Of a stretch of 60,000 nucleotides of DNA, positions 12,143 through 22,987 are shown piece after piece. The notes under the pieces were generated by a model. It made no database searches. It saw only the letters and a list, made by a program, of their open reading frames with translations, and had not been told where the DNA came from. Each line of letters opens with the position of its first letter. Position 1 is the first letter of the stretch. The translations under genes were made by a program, and so were the position numbers. The DNA lies in NCBI GenBank assembly GCA_014529385.2, contig CM043942.1, forward strand, positions 27,243,969 to 27,303,968, read 5' to 3'. The stretch is from Adiantum capillus-veneris. Its lineage: Eukaryota > Streptophyta > Polypodiopsida > Polypodiales > Pteridaceae.

Positions 12143-13084
12143 TGTTGGACGGATATGCCGCGACGGACGTCAGCACAGCGAGAACTCACCTAACAAGATT
12201 TGTCAGCTAAGGACGAAGCTCGACCCGCAGGCGCGTGGAAGCAAGAATAGGGTGTCAACCTACACTCGACCGACTCCTAACTAATTCCTACAGAGGTCTC
12301 TACCCAATGTCTAAGCTACAGTCTTCGGGAGTGCATAAGAGGAAACTTCCTACAACACTTTCTAGAGCCGAACACCCATCAAACAATCTCGAAACACCAC
12401 AGAACTTGAAGGAGACCCTACTAACACCCATAGGTCGCTCTCCCTAAGGTTTATGAACCAAAACCCCAACCCAAAACACGCGGTGCAAAATCACGTAGGA
12501 TGTCTTGCCGAAATTTGCAGGTCATTGTTTCCGAAATCTAAAGTGCCTAATGTGTAGCTCTACTCAATGCGAATGCATGGATATGCTGTAATACAAAATC
12601 GGACAACGTATGCTCACCGAATCACCAGATATAGCTCGTACATGGAGCTTGCAAACCCGGACCGTATATGCGCAATGTAGATATTGGCGCGTAGTTCTCG
12701 TCGGGGGCAACATGCTGCACTTCTCAGCACTCGATTCCGACCACTGGTGCACGCGTAGTGTTAAGATGAAGCTCTCACTCTCTCTCGTACACAGTACGCT
12801 CACTCACAGACTTCCAAAACTTTTTTAAAAATGACAAAAGGTTTTTCATTAAGGTTAAAAAGTGGTATAAATACCTTACAATTCTCAAACCCTAATGTTC
12901 CAATTTAACCATCTACTCAATCTAAATGTCAAAACTGGGATACAATCCGAAAACTTCTGTAAGCCCCAATATTTACAAGGTGAAATGTCGGGTTTTTCTC
13001 AATAAATGAATAATTACAAAAAATAATAAATAATAATAAACTGCCGAGCAGTCAATTTCCGTAGGGTGTGTCCAGCTTCTAACA
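12143..13084 (-). repeat. Putative 3' LTR of element A
   Basis: In minus orientation the block begins TGTTAGAAGC directly after a G-rich tract and could end CCGTCCAACA at 12143, giving about 942 bp. It contains a TATA-like TATTTATACC. A half-copy of the leader-array palindrome (ACGTAGGATGTCT, 12493-12505) lies inside, linking it to the array at 16756-17613. No matching 5' LTR was found upstream, so the limits are a guess. Confidence 0.4.
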
Positions 13085-13100
13085 CTCCCCCCCTCCTTGC
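13085..13100 (-). other. Putative polypurine tract of element A
   Basis: In minus orientation GCAAGGAGGGGGGGAG immediately precedes TGTTAG, the classic arrangement at the 3' end of an LTR element. Confidence 0.6.
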
Positions 13101-13136
13101 TCATGTCGTCCCCGACATGGCTATTGATCTGCTTCT

Positions 13137-14999
13137 TCATCTTAGGGTTTCTCGCATCTTGAGCAGTGACTTGTATCTTGCATGTTGAGCCAGTAGTGTT
13201 GGGCCGAATATGTCGGTGTTGATGGTAATGAAGCAAGTGTAGATAGCTTCTTCAAAGGCCTGGAGGTGATAGAATGGCAAAAACATGATCCTTTGATACA
13301 ATGCATGTATCACCTCCTTGGAAGGCTGACCAGACACGTATGCACATCTGTAAGTATCTTGAAAGAAGAAGATACTGTCTGTCGCCTGGCCCGGTTTGAA
13401 CGTCTCGAAGACTACCAAAAGGGTTTTGCAGATCTTTCTCATCATAATGCAAGAGAGGTCAGGCGAGCCAGTGAACAATTTGATGGCGCCCGTTAGGGTT
13501 TTCACCATGTATTGAACACTTATTCTCTCGCCTGCCTTCAAGCCTGGCAGCTTCGGATAGTTTAGCCAAGTGGGTTGTCTTCTTTGCAGTAGCTCCTGGG
13601 CCTTCCACATCCGTATCCTTGGTAGAGGGCAGAAGCTCAGGTTATCTCTGATGACTTTGGGTGCCTCTACCAAATGGATTAGGTACTGTGGATACTTTGT
13701 TAGCCATGCCATTCTCCACTTGGGCTGGTAGTCGACCATCAACTTTACCCCCTCAGGCTTGGAGATGTCTGCTGTGTAGAGTGGCACTGTTGGCTCTTCT
13801 CTGATTCTCTTGTTGATTGTGGCGGTTTTGTACTTTAGCAAAGGATATGGGAGAGAGGGCTGTAGCCATTCACGCCGAAGGTTGCTGGCGTCTATCTTAT
13901 GAATAGTCATGGATTTAAAAACCCTCTGCTCCCATTCCAAAGCTTCTTTGGCAGTTTCTCTGATTTCTGCTTCTATGGCCTTTCGCAGCTTCTCTTCTAT
14001 CTCTTGTGTCAGATCTTGTGGCTCTTGAGAGGGTCCTACAAGGATTTCCTCTTGCATGGGTGTGTCCACAAGATCTGCCACATTTTCTAGATCTGTTCCT
14101 TCCATGGCTGCTGGCCCTGTGCTTGCCTGCTCTTCTGCCTGTTGGCCTCTCTGTTCTTCTATCTGCTTTTGGAATGTCTGTTTCTCTGCTTCAGCTTGTT
14201 CTCCCATGTTCACGAGGAGGTAGTTCGAATCAGCATTTATTTTCTCCGCCTCCTTGAGCTTTCTCTTGATATTTTCTAGCTCATCTTGCATTGCCTTCTG
14301 CTCTTCTTCCATGCGGGTTTGCATGACCACTGACCTTTCTTCCATCATCAGCCTTTGCTTCTTCTCTAAGGTCAACTCCTTCTGGAGCTCTTTCATTTGT
14401 TCTTCATATAGCTGGTTCTTTGAAGTGGTGTGAGTCAAGCTAGTAGCTTTGACTCTGGCAGGAGATGCCTGTAGTTGCTGGATGGTTTGATCTTTAACTT
14501 TAAGCTGGTCCTTGAGCTAAATGAACTCTTCCTGGCTAGCTTCCTACTCTTTTTCTGCCTTCTCTTTGGCATTCCGCATGGCCTCCACTTCCTTGGACTC
14601 TTCAACAAGTTGCAGGGTTAGGTTATCCCTTTCCCTCTCTGCATCTATCAGTGACTTGCTGAGTTTTCTATATTCTTCTTCGGCTCCTTGAAGTCTTTGA
14701 GCTGCTGCCTGATTCTCTCTTTCCATCTCTTGGCATCTTTGCAATGCCTTTTCCAGACTGGCTTGCAGCTCTGCTTCTCTCTCTATCTGCCTTTGGCTTT
14801 CTTTTTGTAAAGTGTCGACTTCAAGCTTGATCTGCACTTCAGTGGCTTTGAGATTAGCCAGTTCACTTTCGGTGGCCAATGATTGTGCCCTTAGCCCGGT
14901 TAGCTTTGTCATCACCACATCCCAATCACTGGTGGGTGGCTGCAGGTCCACTGTATCAGTGGCCATCTCTTTAAGCTCCACTAACCACAGGCTCTGCAT
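13137..14999 (-). pseudogene. Element A ORF2: coiled-coil protein of unknown function
   Basis: The frame starts at ATG 14997-14999 and ends at 13137, about 620 codons with TAG stops at 14544-14546 and 14517-14519. The first 260 or so residues are a charged, heptad-like coiled coil rich in Glu, Gln, Lys and Arg (LKATEVQIKLEVDTLQKES; KELQKELTLEKKQRLMMEE). An acidic linker follows (about 14150-14000), then a globular C-terminal part of about 260 residues with many aromatics (SIFFFQDTYRCAYVSGQPSK) that I do not recognise. The ATG overlaps the end of ORF1 by 19 nt in another frame, so ORF2 could be a second cistron, a frameshift product, or one gene broken by an indel. No RT, integrase or protease motif is present. 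The position between a palindromic leader array and a polypurine tract suggests a non-autonomous LTR element. Confidence 0.6.
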
Positions 15000-15323
15000 T
15001 GCTCTTTGGGCCCCATGTTTGCCAAGTCAAATGCGATTGTGGCAGTCTCTTCTTTTGAATATCCAGTAGCTAGTAGGTCTAGAAATGTGTTATACCTTGC
15101 TTCATTTGGCTCTGGCTGCTCACTTTTAGGCTTAGCTTCTTCTTTTTGTTCTTGCTCTTGCCTCTGTTCTTGCTTTGAATCTTCTTGATGTTCAGGTTTG
15201 TCTAGATCCTCCTTTTGTTGAGTTTGTGGAGGGCTCCGAGGAGGTGGTGAGGGCGGTGGGCTGGACTGAGGGCTAGACGGTGGAGTTGTCGGCTTTTTCT
15301 TGAAATCCCTGTTCGCCTTTGTC

Positions 15324-15365
<42 letters not shown>

Positions 15366-16591
15366 CCTTCCTGCTCCTCTAGCAGTTGCCGTCGGACTTG
15401 CTCCACTTCTGCTTCGGTAAATGGTACATGTGGGATATTTTCCGCCGTGGCATCCAGAATCTCAAAATTCTTAATATAGTCGTCAAATCTGTCTCTGTGC
15501 ACCCTTCGGGATGATCCCGACATTGCTTCTAGAGACGGCTTCCATAGCTCATTCAAATCTCCCTTGAGGGCTCTTTCGGCTCTGAAACTTTCCATTAGCC
15601 ACTCTGCCGCTCTTTGTGACTTTGTCTCTTTGACGGGCACTTGTACAGATTCCTTATTCCCTTTCTTTAACTTTGGCTTCTCTTCTTGCACGGTCTCTAG
15701 CCGGCGTTTCAAACGTGTTGCCACACGGGGTGCTTTAGGCTGTTCCTCTTCCTTATCTTCCTTGAGCTTCAGCCAGTCGTTCTATGATGGAGGGTCATGC
15801 CATCTTCCCTTGGCGTGCAAGGCCCCATAAATCACTTTAGTGATTAGCTCACCCGGCACGATGTATGTGGGGTTCTTGTTGCCCATCTTCACCAGATTAT
15901 CATGTATATAAGCTGCATAGTTGATTACCTTCGGCTTGCTTTTCTGCATTGCCCAGGTGAATGTTGTGGCAATTGCTCCAGGCGGCATTCTGTACTTTTG
16001 TGGCCTCTTTGTACACATATGGAAATACTAGTTGTACAGCTGACTCATGATTGCCACTTTACGATTGGCAATGTCTTCAAAGGTGTAGTTGCCTTTCTTT
16101 TCTGTGTACACCTTTACTTCGTCTCTTCTTTTGGTTACACTATCCCCTTTGTTGGAGAGGTCTAGTGTTGCTACCACTACTTTCTCTGTGATTATAATCT
16201 CCGTGCCTGGCTTGCCCTGCAGATCCGTAACTCGGGCCACTCCATCTTCTTTGATTATCGTCACAAATTCCCATACTCTTTCTATGTCGATTCCTGTCGG
16301 CACAGCTACAAAATAATTGTGGAGATCAATCTTCTCCAGATACTCTGCCATTTTGCTTCTGAAAAACTCATTGAGCTCCCGCGGTAGCATGGGTAGCTCT
16401 ATTACATTTCCTTTGGTGTCTTTGAACACGCCTTGGTAGATCTTTAGATCATTTGAATCTAGCAGGTCCTCTTGGATCCATGTGCTGGTTGGCTTTAGAG
16501 TTCCTTCTGGTATGACGAAGGGCTCTACTTCTTCCAAATAATCCTTTATGGTCATCCTCTTCTTCTTTGCCGGTGACTTTGCGGATGCCAT
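14981..16591 (-). pseudogene. Element A ORF1: plant-transposon-like N-terminal domain with charged tail
   Basis: ATG at 16589-16591 (MASAKSPAKKKRMTIKDYL) opens 536 codons to TAG at 14981-14983, with in-frame TAG at 16028-16030 and 15782-15784. Residues 1-270 look globular. The stretch with VWEFVTIIKEDG, VATLDLSNKG and, later, PGELITKVIYGAL resembles in layout the 'putative plant transposon protein' domain (Transposase_32), but the match is weak and from memory. An Arg-Glu run encoded by a CT/GA microsatellite (15331-15362), a Pro-rich linker (about 15300-15220) and a Gln/Glu/Lys-rich tail follow. Both stops are TAG, fitting CAG decay. No catalytic motif is visible. The start is preceded by 165 bp of leader and then the palindrome array. 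Confidence 0.6.
15331..15362. repeat. (CT)n microsatellite inside element A ORF1
   Basis: Sixteen or so CT units. On the coding strand they are read as alternating Arg-Glu and keep the frame open. Confidence 0.95.
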
Positions 16592-16755
16592 AGATCCTGT
16601 TGCACTCAGTAGTCCGAAGTTAGCGGTTTCTCCATATCAGCTGAGAAACCGAGTTTTAACTATCCAAATGACTTGAAAATTGAAAATAAAACTTAAAAGG
16701 AACTTGGGAAACTGTGTCTGTCTCACAGTGCAATTCTTGCCAAAAAATTTCATTT

Positions 16756-17613
16756 AGACATCCTACGCGTAGGATGTCTTTTTCTTTAGATTTTGGTGAT
16801 ACTTGACATGCTAGTGGTCCTTGGTCTATACAACATGGCTATATGATTGGAATTGGGTTTGGGCATCAAAAAGTGGATTTTTGGGCAGATTCAAGCTTTA
16901 GGTCACAAATTGGGTAGAAAGTCCACAACATATAGCAAATGATATCCAAATGGGTTGAAAATTGATATATGGGCTCCTTGCACCATGGTAATGGCTCCCA
17001 TGATGTCATTGATTGCACAGAAGTTCAAAAACATGCTGGAGACATCCTACACGTAGGATGTCTATTTCATCAAAATAGTTTGAGATTTGTTCTGTGGGTA
17101 GTCCCTGGCATGTGGAACATGGCCATGCTCTTGGATTTTGATTTGGACAAGATTTGGTGTTGGTAAGACCATGTGTAGTGTTTTTGGGCTCAAAAAGTGT
17201 ATCTTGGAGGTGTTGGGGGTCAAAAATGATTAGAATGGCTTCAAACTTGATATATGAACTCTTGAAGGTGATATATAAAGATCTGGAATGGAAAAACATC
17301 CTCTGTAGGCCAAAAATGTCATATAGACATCCTACGCGTAGGATGTCTACTTCATCAATTTTTGCAAGTGACCACACAGATTGGTTGGCTATGTGCTCAT
17401 GAATGTATTGTGCAAGTTTTGGTAGGTCTATGGCCCATTATTGCCTATATGCCTTGACTTTGCACTTTTTCCTGCATATGAGGTCAATTTTGGCCCAAAT
17501 GTGATGAAACTTGGTGGCTAGCATGTAAAGGCTATTCAAAAAATGTGTGTGATGAGAGTTGTTGGGTTCTGTGCCCAGAAATGGCCTTGATACATCCTAC
17601 ACGTAGGATGTCT
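16756..17613 (-). repeat. Array A: tandem ~285-bp repeats each with a perfect palindrome
   Basis: Four palindromes with 10-bp arms GACATCCTAC / GTAGGATGTC around a 2-nt centre (GC or AC) lie at 16756-16779, 17040-17063, 17325-17348 and 17590-17613 (the last has one arm mismatch). The spacing is 284, 285 and 265 bp. The DNA between them is an imperfect tandem repeat (e.g. CATCAAAAAGTG..GGTGTTG blocks, TTGATATATGGGCTCCTTG versus TTGATATATGAACTCTTGA). The array ends 165 bp upstream of the ORF1 start of element A, so it occupies that element's 5' leader. The spacer sequence has drifted much more than the palindrome. Confidence 0.9.
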
Positions 17614-19199
17614 CCTGATGATTTTTTAATGGAAACTGCTACTGGTGCCTGCCCTTAGTCCCCCTGAGTCCCTTTTAAGCCTAATTTCAACAAAAAAGTC
17701 AAATGGATAGAAAGTAACTCCCTATGTGGATTTCAGAGCCTCCGAGCCGTTTTCTGACTTTTGGAGTGCTTTTCGGCGATGAAACTTCTTGATGTTGGTC
17801 TTCATAGCTTCCCGATCCCTTGGGGATCCTTGCCATATGGTTTTTGTTGACTTTGGCTTCACCGGAGCTCCATTTGGCAATTTGTCGCTCTAGAAGCACC
17901 CATGGTTGCGTTTACATGTCTTCGATGACTTGTGGTGGTCTACCACCATAGGACTTGGTTGTTGATGGTCTAGGACAGCCGCTCATGAAGTTTGGTGGAA
18001 AACGCACATGCGGTTTGGCCGCGAGAGCTATTTGACGCTTTGTGTGTCTGATGCCGTTTCTGAAGTTTAGTGCCGCTTCGGGTCACCTTTTGGTCATGTG
18101 GGCTACATAGACTTGTCGAGCATGTCGAGATGCTCCTACCCATGAGTTTTGGTAGCATTTGGGTGCCTCTTCGCTGATTTCCCATTTGGTGGCCTCTTGC
18201 GGGGTTCTAGGAATTAGGGTTTTTCCCGATGGTTTTCTACTGCCTTTGGGCATCCAAGACCGGTCTCCTATGCTAGGGTAAGTTGTTAATGAAGTTTCGT
18301 TTCTTTTGGGTTAGCCGTTAGGTGGTCACTTCTACTTGTAGGTCCCTACTGCCCGCTTTCTGTGTGAACCCTACGCTAGTTTTCGCGACAAAACGACAAA
18401 CATGCGCGAAAAGCTCAAGGTGGTGAGCCTACCTCTCATGTCTGAAGCCCGTTGGGTAGTCGTACGCGTCGTAGAAGCTGCTGGAAGTTCCGTTCGCTCT
18501 AGGTGGCAAAAGTTCTCTCTCAAAGGTCAATAGTGGAACTAAGCTTAAAATGAAGTGAAAATTTCTTATAATGGGGGTCCCCGAACCACTTTTCATGAAC
18601 TTTGACATGTGCTCCCAACTTCTTGCGAGATGCGATTTAGGCTCAAAAATTTCTTGATTTGGACTCCATTTGCCCAGTTTACAAGAAATTTGACGTTTCG
18701 GTAAAAATCTGGCCAAAACACGCTTTCTTCTCCAGTCTCATAATTGCACCCCCACTGTATCATAGGTTGTCCTATATTCACTGATCATCCCCATATTTTT
18801 TGTTTTTCATTACGATCGTTTTTCACCTGCTTTTTGTATTTTTGAAGTTTTTCTGCCGAAAATTAGCAAAATTAAAAGGAAAATGCAAATCAAACCCAGA
18901 AAATCCCTAAAAATCATAATAAATCAAAAACATCACCACAAAACATTATATACACTCACATGCAATTTTTATGGCCGGATTTCTCCGTTTTACCAATACT
19001 TTGTTCAAAAATGGCTATTTTTACTTATATACACACACCTAGCGGCTTGATTTGGCATTTAGCCCCATATACCTGTAGATTCATGCTGTATAAGGGCATA
19101 TGTACTTGGGTTAGTCCAGAAAATTTCACAATCAAACAACAACCCTTAATAATAGTCGAAAAACATGCTCTTTCTGCCATTGGGTCCGCATTTGAGAAT
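17614..19199 (-). other. Non-coding; possible LTR of the Gypsy relic
   Basis: No ORF with a recognisable domain. In minus orientation it starts right after a G-rich tract at about 19203-19220 and holds a TATA-like GTATATAATG near 18945. It could therefore be the 3' LTR of the Gypsy relic, perhaps with other sequence joined below about 18200. No second copy for comparison is in the window. Confidence 0.35.
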
Positions 19200-19382
19200 G
19201 CCTCTCCCCCCTCCTAGCCGGAGTCCTCCCGGACGACAAGGTATTGCCTCGGATTATGTGTCGTGTATGGGTTGAAAAAATTGTGCTAATGCTTGGCCTT
19301 TTAATGTGGCCCTCTTTTATGCATATTCCGTCAATGTATGGAAAAATTAATGCTGTGCAAGAGAAGGGTATAAGCAAGATGC

Positions 19383-20665
19383 TTATTGGCATTCGCCGTC
19401 GAGGTTTCCTATTTTCTTTTCAAGTAAAAGCTGTAACTCTACTGCTCTTTGTTTGATTGTCTTTCTTGCAAAAGTCGCTTGCTTTGCCGCTACTGTTGAT
19501 ATGGCCGTAGTTGTCTTCTTGGAGCGAATTTTCTTGGCCGGAATGGCCGTAGACCTTATCTCTTTTGCTTGCCATTTGTAGCTTTGTGTGGCCGGTCTTT
19601 GTAGTTTTATTGCTACTGCCGTGGTTGCTATTGTTTTGTTGCTGATGGGCATCCACATAAAGCGGTTTATTGGTTTCATATGCAGTTGTCTGCCTTCCGA
19701 TGTTGCTTGTACTGAAGGGAGTTCCTTTTGCCTCGGTTTCGGTATCCAGATGCGAGTCGTATTCGAGTTGTTGCTGAGCATTTTTTTTGGGATCCTTTTT
19801 TTTTTGTTCCCTTGGTTTTTGGTTGAACTATCTGCTTTGGTTGAATTCTTCCGTTGTATTGTGTTTTGTCGGCCATGTCATTTCTATCCTTCCGCAACCA
19901 TACTTGTTTTTCGTGTGTTGGTAACCTTGATGTTTTCACTGCGGTTGGTGACTTCTTATGCCTGTAGTGAACTTTTTTGGCAATCTCCTGTTTATTATTG
20001 AATGACACCCTTTCTTTTGGCTTTTTATCCAATGATTGCATTGCTGGCAGCTGATTATTCCGGGGTTGTTGAGCAAAGTCTACCACCTGTTCTTCTTGTG
20101 CATGCTGAACATTGACTGCATTCACATTCCAATCTATCTGCACATTGTACTCTTTTTGCCAAGGTTGTCCCAACAACATGGGATGTTGTGTGCTTTCATC
20201 CTTGACCACATAAAATTTGTGTGGGTAAATATATTGATATACTTGTACATGCAATATAATCCATCTCAATGTTTTCAGTGAATGTGATGTACTACTTTCC
20301 AACACTTGTGGAGTAGGATGAAGTTGGCCTGTGTGCTTGAGCTGTTTGTATAATCTGTAAGAGATCAAATTTTCTTGAGCTCCAGGATCAAGCAATGTCG
20401 TCGATTCAACTTGATTGCTACCCACTTTGATTGCAATTATTGGCTCCACCGTGTCTTCATCAAAATTCATTAGTCGAATGGCATTGATTCGCAACGGTGA
20501 TCCACACTGTTGTTGTTGTCGTGGAAGCCTTCTTTTTGCAATGCGTTCTTTTGCTTCTGCTTGAGCTTCTTCTCGTACCCTTTGTTTCTCCTTCATTCTT
20601 TGTTTTTCTTGATGGATTTGTTGAAGCATATCCTGTGTTAGTGGTAAATGATATTTATTCAATCA
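19383..20665 (-). pseudogene. Post-integrase aspartic-protease-like domain with basic tail
   Basis: This reads in the same frame as the integrase core, separated from it only by a stop that looks like CGA to TGA. After a charged helix (QQIHQEKQRMKEKQRVREE) comes a retropepsin-like fold. IIAIKVG leads to LLDPGAQENLIS (about 20390-20355), matching the D-[ST]-G-A loop with Pro in second position. HKFYVVKDE and MLLGQPWQ (about 20200) follow, matching the family's LLG-x-x-W signature, then IDW. A Lys/Gln-rich tail ends at 19676 in this frame, and similar composition continues in another frame to 19383 after an 11-A run near 19800. Normal Gypsy elements place protease before RT, so this would be an extra or moved domain. 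Whether it ever cut protein is unknown. Confidence 0.65.
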
Positions 20666-22987
20666 ACACCCACTAATCGAATTTGGCATTTCTTCACCTG
20701 CTAATGTAGCAAGCTTGATAGCTCCGCTTTGTGATAGATCACTAATCACAAAGGGTCCCATCCCTCGCTTTTTAAGTTTCTTGGCATGTTGCTTCAAGGT
20801 ATAAACAAGTACTTAATCCCCAATTTTGAACTCTTTCGTGCGCACATGCTTGTCAAAAAACGCTTTTTGTCTTCTCTTTTTAGCATAGATCGAAGCTACA
20901 GATCTCAAGCGAAGTTCACCTAGCTTTTCAAGATCATCTATTCTTGAAGAGAGCTCATGCCTTGTCCATTCTAAGAGTTTCTCTACTCGTAGAGTTGGAA
21001 TTAAAAACTCTATGGGTAATATAGCATTTAGGCCAAACACCATGTTGTACGGTGTCGTTCCTATCGATGTTTTGTAAGCTACCTTGTATGCCCATAGTGT
21101 TGAGTGTAGCTGCTGATCCCAATCTGTTCTCGACTCTGATACAATTTTAGTGAGAACCATGCATAGTGTTTTATTTGTAGCCTCTGCTTGTCCATTTGCC
21201 TGTGGATGATATGGAGCAGACTTTCTATGTATGACCATGAATTCCTCTAGCAGATATTCAATGACTTCATTAAGAAAATTTGTTCCTCGGTCACTGACAA
21301 TTTCTATTGGTAACCCGTATCGTACAAAGACATTCTCATACAAAAATTGTGCAGTGTTTTGTGCATCTGCTTTTTGTTTTGCCTTGGCTTCTGCCCATTT
21401 CGTGAGATAGTCCGTAGCCACAATGATATATTGGGTATGGGTGCGATATGCAGGCGGTGAAATAGGTCCCACAAAATCAATACCCCATTTTGCAAAATCC
21501 CTTGCTCCCATCATTGGCCGTAGTGGCATCTCATCTCTCTTTATCGACACCTTGGTGCGCTGACAAGCGGCACAACGCTTTACAAACTTGTCAGCATCCA
21601 TATGTTGCCTTGGCTTCTACCCATTTCGTGAGATAGTCCGTAGCCACAATGATATATTGGGTATGGGTGCGATATGCAGGCGGTGAAATAGGTCCCACAA
21701 AATCAATGCCCCATTTTGCAAAAGCCCTTGCTCCCATCATTGGCCGTAGTGGCATCTCATATCTCTTTATCGGCACCTTGGTGCGCTGACAAGCGTCACA
21801 ACGCTTTACAAACTTGTCAGCATCCATATGCAATGTAGGCCACCATATTCCTACGGTTAAGACAATTTTTTCCGTCTTATCACCTAAATAATGGCCTCCA
21901 CTTATTCTGCCATGTGCGTGTTCTAGAATCAGTAGGTATTCACTTTCACTTGCACAGATTCTAAGTTGATTGTCCTTTCCTCGCTTATAGAGTTGGTTCC
22001 CAATTAACTGAAAGTCACGAGCCCCCAGCTCTATAGCCCTTTTTCGTGCTTTTGTTATGTTTTCAGGAAACGTCCTTGTGGTTAAGAAATCAATGATATA
22101 TTGACTCCATGCAGGTGCAATGTTTACCTGAAACAATGTCGCGTGATCCACTGGTCGTTTGGGACTACATATAGTACAATTGGTAACATAAGCATGTGCG
22201 TCCGCGTACATAGTTGGCCAATAAACCCCTAATTGTTTCAGTCTCTGGTGTGTTTTCACTGTTGAACAATGAAATGCACAATCCTAGACATGCGCTTCTT
22301 CTAGGTAACGCTCGAATTCCTTAGTATTTATACATAGTCGTAGAATTTGGTCCGATCCTAGATGATACAGCCGTCCTGCAATCAACTGGAAGTTTTTGGT
22401 TTGTCGAATTGTTTGTTGTTTGGATCTGTCTTCTGTGTTATCAAACCTGCCTCCAAAGGAAAGAATGCTAACAATTTCCTGAGACCATTTGGGTATCATT
22501 TCAATATTGAAAAGATAAGCATCTGGTATGTCATCATCTACTCCTTCAGGAGCTTCCCCGTTGTGTATCCTTGAAAGATGATCAGCCCGTAGATGAGTTT
22601 TACCCTTTTTGACTACCACTATGAAATCAAACTCTAGCAATATAATAAACCATCGTACAATTCTCCCGGTATTGCATGGCTTATTCACCACATACAAAAG
22701 AGCTTGATGATCTGTAAAGAACACAAATTTGTTTGCGAGAAAATAATGCCGAAATTCCTTTACAACACAAATCATTCCTAACCCCTCTCTTTCAATGGTT
22801 GTGTAGTTCTTTTCCTCACTATTTAACTGTCGGCTTGCATAACAAACTGGAAAATCCATTGTTCCGTCTCCAGGTTGAGCCAGAATACTCCCAATTGCAT
22901 ATGCAGATGCATCAATGTGAACATGGAATATCTTTTCCCAATCCGGTGCTTTAAGTACATGTGTTGATACAAGGTTTTCCTTCAGCT
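20666..22987 (-). pseudogene. Gypsy RNase H - double zinc module - integrase
   Basis: In element order, RNase H begins with VLKAPDWEKIFHVHIDASAY (about 22960) and includes FFTDHQALLYVV. A linker leads to a first zinc-binding module (FQLIAGRLYHLG to CTIC, about 22400-22160). A second copy of linker plus module follows ([12 protein letters not shown] to CDAC, about 22020-21790), then the integrase core ([29 protein letters not shown]) and the C-terminal tail GAIKLATLAGEE. Frame is kept until a 226-bp tandem duplication shifts it by one. In-frame stops are TAG at 22284-22286, TAA at 20813-20815 and TGA at 20663-20665; the last falls where RLxKY is expected, so CGA to TGA is likely. An active enzyme would insert the DNA copy. 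Confidence 0.88.
21379..21830. repeat. 226-bp tandem duplication in Gypsy integrase
   Basis: 21379-21604 and 21605-21830 are direct, adjacent copies differing at only a few bases. Since 226 is not a multiple of three, the second copy changes frame and yields two overlapping integrase frames. Confidence 0.95.

Larger units (their letters stand above)
19200..22987 (-). mobile_element. Gypsy-type LTR retrotransposon, 3' portion
   Basis: Minus-strand relic carrying RNase H, integrase zinc-binding modules, integrase core and an unusual protease-like C-terminal extension. A G-rich tract (GGAGGGGGGAGAGG in element orientation) lies near 19203-19220. Gag, the usual protease and the RT palm are absent. 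The element stops abruptly at about 22987, inside the RT-RNase H connection, where the tandem repeats of array B begin. It is therefore truncated rather than interrupted there. Confidence 0.85.

Noticed and set aside
17006-17377. Minus frame of 123 codons with repeated EVDILRVGCL / EIDILRVGCL
   Set aside because: The repeated peptide is only the translation of the array A palindrome.
16756-17613. CRISPR-like regularly spaced palindromic repeats
   Set aside because: Repeats are about 285 bp apart with homologous, not unique, spacers, and the context is a plant retroelement.
19588-20001. 137-codon hydrophobic plus-strand frame
   Set aside because: It is antisense to the Gypsy protease-like tail; its Leu/Phe richness mirrors the Lys/Gln codons of the real strand.
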